DNA of 64,000 nt. Origin: Gammaproteobacteria bacterium. Lineage in GTDB: Bacteria > Pseudomonadota > Gammaproteobacteria > Arenicellales > UBA868. The stretch lies in the NCBI GenBank assembly GCA_022450155.1, contig JAKUQR010000004.1, positions 1 to 64,000 of the forward strand, in the 5' to 3' direction. Under the pieces are notes generated by a model. The model was not told the origin of the DNA. It did not search any database and saw nothing but the letters and a program-made list of their open reading frames with translations. This document shows, in pieces, positions 55,482-64,000 of this stretch. The position numbers and the translations under genes are program-made. How positions within the stretch are numbered: the first letter of the stretch is position 1; each line of letters begins with the position of its first letter.

Positions 55482-56513
55482 TCATTCCCGTATCTGATTG
55501 AGTTCGGTCAATGCGCTGACGACGCGTTCAGGTAACAGGTCTTCAAGACATCGAGTATGTCCCAGTGGACAGGATCGCTGAAAACAAAGACAGTCGGGTT
55601 CCAGTGACACGCTTCGAGCCATACGGCTCAGGGGTGGTGTGAATTCAGGGGTGGACGCACCGTAAACGACTACCAGCGGTCTACCGACAGCGGCTGCAAT
55701 ATGCATCAGTCCAGAATCGTTGCTGACGACCTGGGTTACTGCGCTCAGCAGGTCAACAACTTGGCCAAGACTGGTCCGCCCGGTGAGGTCGACACAGCGC
55801 CCATTGACGGTGTCATTGACAGCCTGGGCAAAAGGCGCGTCCCGGGTAGCGCCCAGTAGCCAGACCTGCCAGCCTTCGTCCAATTTGAGAGACGCAAGTT
55901 CGGCAAAATGCCTGGCTGGCCAGCGTTTTGCCGGGCCGTACTCTGCACCGGGACACAGCGCCAGGACCGGGGTATCGGCGACTGGGACGGCGAGTTTCGC
56001 CAGGATGTCGGGCACAGATTCAGGCCTAGATGCTAACCGGGGTCTCGGGGTGTTTTCGATAAGCGGGGCATCCGCCGACAGCCCAAGTTGCACGAAGCGC
56101 TGTACCTGCAGGGGCTGGTTCTCCTGGTTGAGTGTGCGCAAGTCATTGAGCAATCCGTAACGGGGTTCTTTCCGGTAGCCAGTCCGGTGCGAGATACCCG
56201 CAATAAACGGTACCAGCGCCGATTTGATCGAGCCCGGCAGGACAATGGCCTGATCAAATTTGTGGTGTCGCAGTTGCCGGCCGAGGCGGATACGGTCAGT
56301 GAGTTGCAGGTGATTGTGTACAAAAGGCGTCGCAATGGCGTCATCGACTTCCGGCATGCGGCTCAACAAGGGTAAAGTTGTTTCTGGGGCGGCGACCGTT
56401 ATCCGGCACTGGGGCCGGATCTGTTTTAATTTAATGAAAAGACTCTGCGCCATGATCATGTCACCGACCCAGGCCGGACCCACCACCAGAATATTAGAGG
56501 CGATTGTGGTCAT
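55482..56513 (-). CDS. waaF: ADP-heptose:LPS heptosyltransferase II
   Basis: 343 residues, GT9 family. VVGPAWVGDMIMAQSLF at the start (substrate loop), LCPGAEYGPAKRWPARHFAEL for nucleotide sugar, and VSNDSGLMHIAAAVGRPLVVVYG. Adds the second heptose to the LPS inner core. Follows the zinc finger gene and ilvE, as in Pseudomonas. Confidence 0.94.
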   Translation of the reverse strand: MTTIASNILVVGPAWVGDMIMAQSLFIKLKQIRPQCRITVAAPETTLPLLSRMPEVDDAIATPFVHNHLQLTDRIRLGRQLRHHKFDQAIVLPGSIKSALVPFIAGISHRTGYRKEPRYGLLNDLRTLNQENQPLQVQRFVQLGLSADAPLIENTPRPRLASRPESVPDILAKLAVPVADTPVLALCPGAEYGPAKRWPARHFAELASLKLDEGWQVWLLGATRDAPFAQAVNDTVNGRCVDLTGRTSLGQVVDLLSAVTQVVSNDSGLMHIAAAVGRPLVVVYGASTPEFTPPLSRMARSVSLEPDCLCFQRSCPLGHTRCLEDLLPERVVSALTELNQIRE

Positions 56514-56556
56514 GGCGGTACCAGATCAGGTGGACCCACCTCCCGAGGTTGGCCTG

Positions 56557-56787
56557 TCAGGGGCTGTCTTTAAGAATGAATCGCGTACCGCAATAAGGAC
56601 ATAGGGCATCGCCACCCTGCTCGATCGGTAGATAAACACGCGGGTGTTGGCTCCATAGCGTCGTGTCTTCACGGGGGCAGAAAAGGGGCAGTTCGCTATG
56701 TGTGATCTCCCTGGTTTGGACTGGCGTAGGCTGATCGGGTGTTACCGTCTCGGTCGGGTCGATCGGGAACTTTGTTGGAATTGGCAT
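56557..56787 (-). CDS. small zinc-finger protein (zf-CHCC type)
   Basis: 76 residues. The C-terminal half has FCPRED, HPRVYLPI and CPYCGTRF, giving the Cys-His-Cys-Cys zinc pattern of the zf-CHCC family related to mitochondrial complex I subunit NDUFS6. The same small gene lies between ilvE and waaF in many gammaproteobacteria. Function unproven. Confidence 0.88.
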   Translation of the reverse strand: MPIPTKFPIDPTETVTPDQPTPVQTREITHSELPLFCPREDTTLWSQHPRVYLPIEQGGDALCPYCGTRFILKDSP

Positions 56788-56801
56788 CTCGGCAGTGTTT
56801 G

Positions 56802-57722
56802 TTATATTGGGGTCAGCCAGTCACGATGCGCTTGGTGGCGACCCAGGACACAGTCAAAAAACAATGACTGGATTTTTTCAGTGATCGGACCGCGCTTACC
56901 CGAACCGATGGTGCGGTTATCGAGTTCCCGGACAGGTGTGACCTCAGCGGCTGTACCGGTGAAAAATACCTCATCTGCGATATAGACCTCATCACGGGTG
57001 ATCCGTTTTTCCACCAACTCGATACCGAGTTCTTTGATCAACGTAATTACTGTATCGCGGGTAATACCTTCCAGTGCGGAGGTCAGATCAGGCGTGTAGA
57101 TCTTGTTATCGCGCACAATGAAGATGTTTTCGCCAGTGCCTTCCATGACATACCCCTCAGCATCAAGCATCAGTGCTTCGTCTGCACCGGCCGAGACGGC
57201 TTCCTGCAGGGCCAGAATCGAGTTGATGTAGTTACCACAAGCTTTGGCTTTGCACATGGTGATGTTGACATGATGCCGCGTCAAGGACGAAGTGCGGACC
57301 TTGATGCCGTTTTTCAATCCGTCATCACCGAGATAAGCACCCCACTCCCAGGTCGCTATCGCCACATGTGTTGTGAGCATGTCGGCACGAATTCCCATGC
57401 CCTCGGATCCATAAAAAGCCAGTGGTCTGATATAGGAAGCTTCAAGGCCGCTGGCCCGGACCACCTGTTTTTGGGCGTCATTCAGTGTGTCGGCATCATA
57501 GGGCATATTCATACCGAGAATGTGTGCTGATCGAAAAAACCGATTCGTGTGGTCGTGCAGACGAAAAATGGCTGTCCCCTGTTCGCTCTGATAGGCCCGC
57601 ACGCCTTCAAACACACCCAGTCCATAATGCAGTGAATGGGTGAGCACATGAACTTTGGCCTCTCGCCACGGCACCATCTCGCCGTCCATCCAGATAGTGC
57701 CGTCGCGGTCTGAAAATGACAT
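56802..57722 (-). CDS. ilvE: branched-chain amino acid aminotransferase
   Basis: 306 residues, PLP fold type IV. Interconverts Ile, Leu and Val with their keto acids. HYGLGVFEGVRAY near residue 32, the catalytic Lys in CKAKACGNYINSILALQEA (near 160), EGTGENIFIV and TSALEGITRDTVI follow. Only 14 bases before the zinc finger gene, so they share a transcript. The 57723-57817 gap has two CGCCCCTGT copies and no clear promoter. Confidence 0.95.
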   Translation of the reverse strand: MSFSDRDGTIWMDGEMVPWREAKVHVLTHSLHYGLGVFEGVRAYQSEQGTAIFRLHDHTNRFFRSAHILGMNMPYDADTLNDAQKQVVRASGLEASYIRPLAFYGSEGMGIRADMLTTHVAIATWEWGAYLGDDGLKNGIKVRTSSLTRHHVNITMCKAKACGNYINSILALQEAVSAGADEALMLDAEGYVMEGTGENIFIVRDNKIYTPDLTSALEGITRDTVITLIKELGIELVEKRITRDEVYIADEVFFTGTAAEVTPVRELDNRTIGSGKRGPITEKIQSLFFDCVLGRHQAHRDWLTPI

Positions 57723-57817
57723 CAGAATTTCCCCAGTGTGTTGTGTTCTTTGTATCTGAACATCGAGCGCCCCTGTTTAGAGCACAAATACGCCCCTGTC
57801 AACCAGTGATGTTCTGT

Positions 57818-58246
57818 CTAGATCGGGATATTTTCCGTTTCCCGAAGCATCGAGCTGACTGCGAGCACAGCATCTCGCGCATAAGGCTCAAGCCGGGGTT
57901 GAATCTGCTCCGCTGTGATTTCGGGCCCCAATATACCGACTCCAATCGGTTTCATCGTTTCCAACTGAAGGTCGATGATCGACTTGATCACGGCTTGCGC
58001 CATGACGAGACCGTGCCCAGTTTCACCGCGTTCAATAATACCCAGTGTCACAGCACCCACAATATCAGCCCGCTTTAACGCCTTTTTCAGTGCAAGCGGT
58101 TTTTCCATTGAGCCGGGGACCCAGACTGGTTCGTCCAGCTGCAGTCCTACACTTATCGCGGTGTCGCGCGCCTGGGCCAGCATGATTTCTCCATAGGCTC
58201 GGTGAAAAGATCCAATGATGACGGCAATGGTGGGTCCTTTGTGCAT
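57818..58246 (-). CDS. ribH: 6,7-dimethyl-8-ribityllumazine synthase-like protein
   Basis: 142 residues. IGSFHRAYGEIML, VWVPGSMEKPLALKKAL and TLGIIERGETGHGLVMAQAVI follow the lumazine synthase layout (substrate loops VPGxxExP and IRGET-H). The enzyme joins ribityl-aminouracil and dihydroxybutanone phosphate in riboflavin synthesis. Details (ERGETGHGLVM, IGVGILGPEIT) look nearer the archaeal branch than the usual bacterial RibH, which has IRGETPHFDYV. It may be a second or divergent copy. Other rib genes are not nearby. Confidence 0.7.
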   Translation of the reverse strand: MHKGPTIAVIIGSFHRAYGEIMLAQARDTAISVGLQLDEPVWVPGSMEKPLALKKALKRADIVGAVTLGIIERGETGHGLVMAQAVIKSIIDLQLETMKPIGVGILGPEITAEQIQPRLEPYARDAVLAVSSMLRETENIPI

Positions 58247-58344
58247 AACTGTGGAGCAGCGTGTGCAGGGCTAATTGAGAGGATAATTCTACCGCATGGT
58301 AGTCAGAGTACGGGCCGAATGGAGCGTGCGGGATTTTTTTTGGT

Positions 58345-61224
58345 TCAGTCGACAGACAAATGTTGCTGCCAGAGCGATGTGATTCTGTTGCGTTCCGTGA
58401 CCAGCTGGTCCTGGTCGATCAGTGGAGGCATCTCCTGGAGCTTGAGCCGGTTTTCTGTGGTCAGGTAGAGCGTAAGGATTTCCAATAGGGAAGACCCGGC
58501 GTCCGCATCAATCAGGCCTGAGTCGAGCAATGCCTTGATGATGGAATAGCTGTCTCGATTCACCACGAGTTGGGGGTAATCCCGGGCCCAGTTTAGGACC
58601 CAGTACTGGACCAGGAATTCTATGTCGACCAACCCGCCTCGATCCAGTTTCAGATCGTACTGGCTTATTGTGCTGCGGCAGTTGGCGGCGATGGTTTGAT
58701 CACGCATGTTGGCAATCGTTTGGGCGAGCGTAGTTGGTTCGCGAAACGTCAGCAGAATATCTTCCCGGATTGCTTCAAACCGCTCTTCCAATGCCGCATC
58801 TCCACAGATCATCCGGGCCCGAACGAGTGCCTGGTGTTCCCAGGTCCAGGCGCTGTCCTGCAGATACTGTGCATAGGCATCCAATGGTGTAACGACCGTA
58901 CCGGATCGCCCGTCAGGCCTAAGACGCAGGTCAATCTCATAGAGATTTCCGGCCGGGGTTCGCACCGTGAGAATGTGGACCAGTCGTTGTACCAGCCGAC
59001 TAAGTCGGTAGCGACGTTCTGCGGCCGCTGATGCACTTATCGAAGACGGCTGGTCATAGACGAATATGATGTCCAGATCGGAGTTGTATCCCAACTCACC
59101 ACTGCCGAGCTTCCCATACGCAACAATTCCCAGTTCGGTTGTGTCTATGTCCAGTAGCGACGGTATTAGAGTATTGCGCGCGCTATCTAACGCCTGTTCA
59201 ACGAGTGCTTCTGCTAACGCAGATAGTGCTCGGGACACGTCGCGTACACTGAGTAGCCCGGCAATATCGGCGGCACCGACACGAAGGTTATAACCCCAGC
59301 GGTATTCGCGCAGCAGGTCCATGTCTCGTTCGAGATCTGTACTGTTGACATCGCCCAGTTTTCTGGCGATGTCCTGTGTAATAGTCGACCGTTTTTCAAC
59401 CTCAAAATTTGTGATCGGATCCAGTAGTTCGTCCAGGATAACCGGGTGTTGCCCGATCCAGTTGCTGATGGAACTTGATGCCGTCGTGAGTTCTACCAGC
59501 TGCCTGAGCGCGAGAGGATTTTCGGCCAGCAGTGAGAGATAAGCGGAGCGTCGGCCGATTGTTTCGATAACCGACAATAGTCGGGTGAGCGTGACTTCCG
59601 GTTCGCTGGACTGCCCACATTCCTCGAGGACAAGCGGCAACAGTCGATCGAAGCGTTCACGGCCTTCTCGCGAATAAGCGAGATAAAAACGGCTTGTGCG
59701 AACGTTTTTCAGCAACTGGTAAATGCGGTCGGATTCCCTAAAGCCCGCCGCAGCCAACTTTTTGCCCGCTGCGTCGGCCGGCAGTACACCCTGCCAGATA
59801 TCGGCAAGATAGGTCGACTCTGTAGCGTCGAGGTCTGCAACAGGCGTGAATATGTCAACAAATATCTGATGGACGCCTTCGGTTACCTGGTTGAGCCGAG
59901 AAAGAAGATGACTTTCAGACTCGAAGTTCATGGCTGTGGCGATGCGTCGTTTCTCCACGGAACCCGTTGGGATACGATGAGTCTGTTGATCGTCCAAGAC
60001 CTGGAGACGGTGTTCGAGCCGGCGTAGAAAATCATAGGCCGAGCACAGTTGTTCAACACATTGGTGGTCTACAATGCCCAACGATTCGAGAGCAGTCAGC
60101 GCCAACCAGATACTGGCTGTCTGGAGCGTCTGATGACGACCACCGTAGATGATCTGATGGCTCTGCACGACAAACTCGATTTCCCGTATACCCCCTCGAC
60201 CTAACTTGATGTGGTCGGACATATCCTGGTATTGAAGCTCCCGCTCAATCAGTGCTTTCATCGAACGGATCGCTTCAATGGCGCCGAAGTCCAGGTACTT
60301 GCGGTATACGAAGGGCCTGAGTGTCTCGAGTAACTGGTTACCCCCGAGTCGATCCCCGGCAACAGGCCTGGCCTTGATCAAGGCGTAACGTTCCCAGTCC
60401 CGGCCGTGTGTCAGGTAATAGTGATCCATCGCGTCGTAAGACAGTACGAGCGGGCCGCTGTCGCCATTGGGACGTAACCGCATGTCGGTGCGGTAGACGA
60501 TGCCGTCTGCTGTGGGTTCCTCCAGGATAGCGATCAGGATCTGACCCAGTTTGACAAAGAATTCCTGATTGCTTATTTTGCTGGGACCGAGAGTTTCGCC
60601 TGGTTCAGCATAGGCAAATATAAGATCAACGTCAGAAGACAGGTTCAGTTCCCTGCCGCCGAGTTTGCCAAGCCCAAACACCGTCAACCGTATGGGGAGG
60701 CCACTGTCATCCCCTATAGGTTGTCCGTAGCGATCTGCAACTTCGCGGTGAGCACAGGCCAGCGCTATTTCGATGATGGCATCGGCGAGTTCCGACAGCG
60801 TGGCAACTACTTCTTCCAGTGTTGCCCACCCTGCGAGATCGCGCCAGCCAATTCGCGCGACTTCGCGCTGTCTTAAGCGACGCAGTTCTGCTGCCAGCTC
60901 GGCACGATGAACTATCCGTCTCCCGATCTCTTGCACAATGGCTGTTAGCTCACCCGGGTGCCGCGGCTGTTCAACGCCCGACGGACCACAGAATGTTTGA
61001 AGCAGTCCCGGTTCACGAGACAAAACGCGGGCGATAAAGTCACTGCAGGCGACGATTCGGGCCAATGCCTGCACGGCCTGTTGACTTGAACCGGCTGTAT
61101 TGATTTGGCCCGCCAGGTTTTCAGGGCGGTCCAGTAGGCTTTCCAGGCGTGACAGCACTAGAGGCCGAAGGGCGGGCGGCAGGCCAACAACACTATCTTT
61201 GGCAATGTCTTTGGCTGTTGTCAT
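58345..61224 (-). CDS. glnE: bifunctional glutamine synthetase adenylyltransferase/adenylyl-removing enzyme
   Basis: 959 residues. Adds or removes AMP on glutamine synthetase in answer to P-II signalling. Two nucleotidyltransferase domains each carry the GGxELxxxSDxD pattern: LGGRELNLSSDVDLIFAYAEPG in the N-terminal (removing) half, and GSGELGYNSDLDIIFVYDQP in the C-terminal (adding) half. RLRPDGRSGTVV and the His-rich linker agree. TTG 61227 lies one codon earlier; ATG 61224 is used. Confidence 0.95.
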   Translation of the reverse strand: MTTAKDIAKDSVVGLPPALRPLVLSRLESLLDRPENLAGQINTAGSSQQAVQALARIVACSDFIARVLSREPGLLQTFCGPSGVEQPRHPGELTAIVQEIGRRIVHRAELAAELRRLRQREVARIGWRDLAGWATLEEVVATLSELADAIIEIALACAHREVADRYGQPIGDDSGLPIRLTVFGLGKLGGRELNLSSDVDLIFAYAEPGETLGPSKISNQEFFVKLGQILIAILEEPTADGIVYRTDMRLRPNGDSGPLVLSYDAMDHYYLTHGRDWERYALIKARPVAGDRLGGNQLLETLRPFVYRKYLDFGAIEAIRSMKALIERELQYQDMSDHIKLGRGGIREIEFVVQSHQIIYGGRHQTLQTASIWLALTALESLGIVDHQCVEQLCSAYDFLRRLEHRLQVLDDQQTHRIPTGSVEKRRIATAMNFESESHLLSRLNQVTEGVHQIFVDIFTPVADLDATESTYLADIWQGVLPADAAGKKLAAAGFRESDRIYQLLKNVRTSRFYLAYSREGRERFDRLLPLVLEECGQSSEPEVTLTRLLSVIETIGRRSAYLSLLAENPLALRQLVELTTASSSISNWIGQHPVILDELLDPITNFEVEKRSTITQDIARKLGDVNSTDLERDMDLLREYRWGYNLRVGAADIAGLLSVRDVSRALSALAEALVEQALDSARNTLIPSLLDIDTTELGIVAYGKLGSGELGYNSDLDIIFVYDQPSSISASAAAERRYRLSRLVQRLVHILTVRTPAGNLYEIDLRLRPDGRSGTVVTPLDAYAQYLQDSAWTWEHQALVRARMICGDAALEERFEAIREDILLTFREPTTLAQTIANMRDQTIAANCRSTISQYDLKLDRGGLVDIEFLVQYWVLNWARDYPQLVVNRDSYSIIKALLDSGLIDADAGSSLLEILTLYLTTENRLKLQEMPPLIDQDQLVTERNRITSLWQQHLSVD

Positions 61225-61275
61225 CAATTCAGAGGTATGGACCTACACATTAATACCGAGGGTCTTTTTGTGGAC

Positions 61276-62526
61276 TCAGGACTGTAGACGATAGGCGCTC
61301 GGGTCAACAGAAGGGACCTGTTCATCGATCATCTGTGCAATCATCTGACCGGTGCCGGTTGCCATCGACATGCCCAGCATATTGTGCCCGGCGGCGACAT
61401 AGACATTGGACGCGATAGGACAACGACCAATACAGGGCAACCCGTTTGGCGTCATCGAGCGCCATCCAACCCAGGTTTCCTCGATCATATCGGCACAGGT
61501 TTCTTTAAGATATTCATTGGCACCGGTTTGAAGCAGCGCCACTCGACGTGGGTCGATTCGCCGGTTGTAACCCGAAAATTCAAGTATCGATCCCAGACGG
61601 TAACCACTTTTCCAGGGTGTTGCGACGACGCCGTGATCAACGAGGTTAAGTGGATAGTTCGGACAACGCTTGGGTCGGGGCATGGTCAGTGAGTAGCCCT
61701 TGGCCGGTTGAATCGGCGGTGACCAGCCAAGCTGGCCGGAAAGCTGTGGGGTGAATGCGCCGGTCGCAAAAACAAAATGGTCTGCCGCGATTTCGCCCCG
61801 TGTCGTGCGAGCAGCGATGGGCCGACCATCGTTAAACACGAGCTCTTGTAACGCTGTGTTTTCCAGTATCTTGACATCTCGTTCGACCAAAGAATCTCGC
61901 CAACTTTGAAGCAGGCGATCCGGCCTGAGATGAGCGTCTCCAGGAAAATGCCAGGCGCCGGCCAACCCGGGGCGCAGCGCAGGTTCCAACGCCGTCATGT
62001 TTTCGCCAAGATAAGCCTTTGCGGCAACGCCGTATTCGGTCTGCAAGAGTTTGACTGTGCTGGAAAACGAGGCGAACGTCTTGGGCAGCTTACACACATA
62101 AAGTGTCCCCGTGGTTTCCCAGTCACAACCTAACCCGTATTCCTTCATTAACTCGTCATAGAGCCGTCTAGATTGCTGCAACAGACCAAGTGCTGCGTGA
62201 CCTGTCTTAATCATCAGATCTTCACGACAATGACCGGCAAATCTGAATAGCCAGCGCCATAGATCAAAATCTATGCGGGGCGCTACAAAAAAGGGTGAGC
62301 GTCGCCGAAAAAACGAACCCAACGCCTGTCCAACCACACCGGGTTCTGCCAGGGGTAAAAGGTGACTCGGACAGATCACGCCACAGTTACCGTGCGATGC
62401 CTCACCACCGATTCGGCCCCGGTCTATCAGTGAGACGGTATAACCCACTGCCTCGAGGTAATGTGCACAGGCTGTGCCAATAACGCCTCCGCCTATCACC
62501 AGAACGTGTTTTGCGTGATGGCTCAT
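61276..62526 (-). CDS. FAD-dependent D-amino acid dehydrogenase (DadA-like, probable D-hydroxyproline dehydrogenase)
   Basis: 416 residues from ATG 62526. FAD motif VLVIGGGVIGTACAHYLEA, then GEASHGNCGVI, and C-terminal WVGWRSMTPNGLPCIGR and GHNMLGMSMATGTG. DAO/DadA family, membrane-associated flavoenzyme. Its start overlaps the stop of the epimerase gene (ATGA), so it most likely oxidises the epimerase product, cis-4-hydroxy-D-proline, to a pyrroline. The open frame runs upstream to 62751 inside the epimerase gene and is not used. Confidence 0.88.
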   Translation of the reverse strand: MSHHAKHVLVIGGGVIGTACAHYLEAVGYTVSLIDRGRIGGEASHGNCGVICPSHLLPLAEPGVVGQALGSFFRRRSPFFVAPRIDFDLWRWLFRFAGHCREDLMIKTGHAALGLLQQSRRLYDELMKEYGLGCDWETTGTLYVCKLPKTFASFSSTVKLLQTEYGVAAKAYLGENMTALEPALRPGLAGAWHFPGDAHLRPDRLLQSWRDSLVERDVKILENTALQELVFNDGRPIAARTTRGEIAADHFVFATGAFTPQLSGQLGWSPPIQPAKGYSLTMPRPKRCPNYPLNLVDHGVVATPWKSGYRLGSILEFSGYNRRIDPRRVALLQTGANEYLKETCADMIEETWVGWRSMTPNGLPCIGRCPIASNVYVAAGHNMLGMSMATGTGQMIAQMIDEQVPSVDPSAYRLQS

Positions 62527-63464
62527 CCGGTTATACCCATACAGAAAGGATCCCCCGGATCTAGAATCAAAGTAGATTCGGCATTGACATGCGCACTGCC
62601 AGTAATCTCGGGTATTACCCGGTCTTGGTGCCACTGTCCCTCTGCTTCGAAGACACTGCCGACGATGCTTTGCTGGCGCCAGATCGTTCCTGGTGCGAGT
62701 TTGCCATCGGCCATCAAGCAAGCCAGTTTGGCGCTGGTACCCGTACCACAAGGAGATCGGTCGTAGGCACCGCCCGGGCAGAGTACAAAATTGCGACTGT
62801 CCGCTGGCTCATCTGCCGGACCAAACAGTTCGATATGGTCGATCTCTCCGCCATCGTCTCCAGTGATCCCATCGCGGATCAGCGCCGCGCGGATCTGGTT
62901 GGCGATTTCACTGAGGCGCGGGATATGGTCAACCGTGACCTGTTGCTGTGGGTCTTGCGCGAGAAAGAACCAGTTCCCGCCCCAGGCAATGTCACCATAA
63001 ATGGTGTCGCCACCAGCAAGTTCGAGTTTGACGCACTGTCTGTAACGATAGCTTGGAACGTTCGTGACAGTAACTCGGTTGTTTTCGTGAAGGCGGATGC
63101 TGACATCGCCAACCGGTGTTTCGATCAGATGGTTACCGAGAGCGATTCTGCCCAGGTGATGTAACGTGACTGCCAGACCAATGGTGCCGTGACCACACAT
63201 GTTGAGTACACCCACATTGTTGAAAAAGACGATTCCGGCGGTTGTCTCCGTTCGGGTTGGTTCACACAGAATACCACCAATCCAAACGTCGCTGCCGCGG
63301 GGTTCGTTGACAATTGCGGATCGAAATTCGTCATATTTATCTCGGAATATTTTCCGCCGACTGGCCATGTCACCTTTGCCGAGATCCGGCCCTCCCGAGA
63401 CCACAATTCTTGTGGGCTCACCACCTGTGTGGGAGTCAATTACGTTGACGTGCTGTAATTTCAT
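62523..63464 (-). CDS. 4-hydroxyproline 2-epimerase (proline racemase family)
   Basis: 313 residues from ATG 63464, with AGGTGA upstream. DSHTGGEPTRIVVSGGP at the N-terminus. Both catalytic Cys are present, in NMCGHGTIG and in RSPCGTGTSAK, which fits epimerase or racemase and argues against trans-3-hydroxyproline dehydratase. It would convert trans-4-hydroxy-L-proline to cis-4-hydroxy-D-proline, feeding the dehydrogenase gene. In-frame codons up to 63527 are possible but unlike the family. Confidence 0.88.
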   Translation of the reverse strand: MKLQHVNVIDSHTGGEPTRIVVSGGPDLGKGDMASRRKIFRDKYDEFRSAIVNEPRGSDVWIGGILCEPTRTETTAGIVFFNNVGVLNMCGHGTIGLAVTLHHLGRIALGNHLIETPVGDVSIRLHENNRVTVTNVPSYRYRQCVKLELAGGDTIYGDIAWGGNWFFLAQDPQQQVTVDHIPRLSEIANQIRAALIRDGITGDDGGEIDHIELFGPADEPADSRNFVLCPGGAYDRSPCGTGTSAKLACLMADGKLAPGTIWRQQSIVGSVFEAEGQWHQDRVIPEITGSAHVNAESTLILDPGDPFCMGITG

Positions 63465-63621
63465 CTTTAGGGTCACCTGCTGCTGAGGAGTTTCCGGCAT
63501 GACGCATACCGATGGTATGGAATACACTCGATGGAAGCCGAGATGAGATTATGCGGTCAGGCTACCCGCAGTGTCAGTACTGTTTCGATGGTACGCACAT
63601 TCAGGATAACCACACAGCGTA

Positions 63622-64000
63622 ATGAAAGATTTGTTTGACCTCGGAGCAAAAAAACGCCGGTTCGGTGTGGTGGGGCACCCGGTAGAACACAGTAAATCTC
63701 CCCCGATTCACCGACTTTTTGCGCAGCAGTGCGGGCTCGAACTCGAATACATGGCGATTCAGCTTGACCGGGGTGGTTTCGTTCAGGGCGTACACAACCT
63801 GCAGGCAGGCGGTGTGTGCGGTCTCAACGTGACCCTTCCGTTCAAGGAAGAAGCTCGCCAGTTGTGTGATCATGTGAGTGATCGCGCTGAGGTCGCCGCT
63901 GCGGTAAACACGCTCTGCTTTAGAAACGAGGGGGATATTTATGGTGATAACACCGATGGTGTCGGCCTAGTAACAGATGTCGAGGAAAACCTAGGACTGC
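63622..64000 (+). CDS. aroE: shikimate dehydrogenase (N-terminal part)
   Basis: The frame from ATG 63622 runs off the right edge. It reads FGVVGHPVEHSKSPPIHRLF, then LNVTLPFKEEARQLCDH, AAAVNTL and GDNTDGVGLV, the shikimate-binding motifs of AroE (SxS, K in LPFKE, N and D of NTDG). Reduces 3-dehydroshikimate with NADPH. Confidence 0.93.
   Translation, partial: MKDLFDLGAKKRRFGVVGHPVEHSKSPPIHRLFAQQCGLELEYMAIQLDRGGFVQGVHNLQAGGVCGLNVTLPFKEEARQLCDHVSDRAEVAAAVNTLCFRNEGDIYGDNTDGVGLVTDVEENLGL

Noticed and set aside
58289-58302. Palindrome CTACCGCATGGTAG between ribH and glnE
   Set aside because: Too short for a terminator without a T tract; could be an operator, but nothing supports it.
1-64000. CRISPR arrays, rRNA, prophage or intact insertion sequences
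   Set aside because: No regularly spaced repeats, rRNA-like sequence, phage structural genes or transposases were seen; the only mobile trace is the moaB relic.

Overview
The window reads as chromosome from a gammaproteobacterium that I cannot name further. The evidence is gene order: gmk-rpoZ-spoT-ridA-recG-ubiA on the plus strand, and glnE-ribH-ilvE-zinc finger-waaF with lipopolysaccharide core genes on the minus strand, match the arrangement in Pseudomonas relatives. PdhR, PepN, YicC, UvrD and an SAH riboswitch before ahcY agree. Most genes look intact and tightly packed.

Layout. 1-925 holds molybdopterin genes (moaE end, moaD, moaB). 814-2297 is a small relic of an integrated element: the 3' part of moaB is repeated at 2227-2297, with a dinB-like gene and a decayed tyrosine recombinase between the copies. 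2480-6234 is a minus-strand group of a GMC oxidoreductase, an alpha/beta hydrolase and a three-domain Rid protein. 6436-7476 is sbmA-like. 7544-8331 is a broken copper chaperone/cupredoxin locus. 8464-11343 is an insulinase-type protease that shares a repeated signal-peptide segment with the copper locus. Then come an MFS exporter, an unusual Rieske protein and a nitronate monooxygenase. 15686-22968 is a ten-gene Mrp-type cation/proton antiporter operon with three large NuoL/M/N-like subunits. A PdhR-like regulator with its probable operator follows.

23988-31606 is the plus-strand stringent-response and recombination block. 31641-41175 runs on the minus strand: uvrD, folA, thyA, a penicillin-binding transpeptidase, a J-domain protein paired with a von Willebrand A protein, pepN and a small membrane protein. 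A two-way terminator at 41670-41700 separates ydcH from the SAM-cycle genes ahcY (with an SAH riboswitch) and metK.

The most striking locus is 44759-48248. It is a eukaryote-like (type 2) ileS preceded by what looks like a complete T-box riboswitch: AGUA/GAA loop, AUC isoleucine specifier, strong stem III, UGGU T-box and a sequestered ribosome binding site. T-boxes are typical of Firmicutes and Actinobacteria, and I know of none described in gammaproteobacteria. The leader resembles actinobacterial translational ileS T-boxes, which suggests the gene and its control element were transferred together.

48424-64000 holds an AEC transporter, an HDAC-family deacetylase, an EEP-family protein, and an LPS-core block. 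That block includes an LPS-kinase-like gene, a fused WaaG-WaaP-type transferase/kinase, galE and waaF. After it come ilvE, an unusual lumazine-synthase-like gene, glnE, a two-gene hydroxyproline catabolic unit and the start of aroE. I saw no rRNA, convincing tRNA, CRISPR array or intact insertion sequence.
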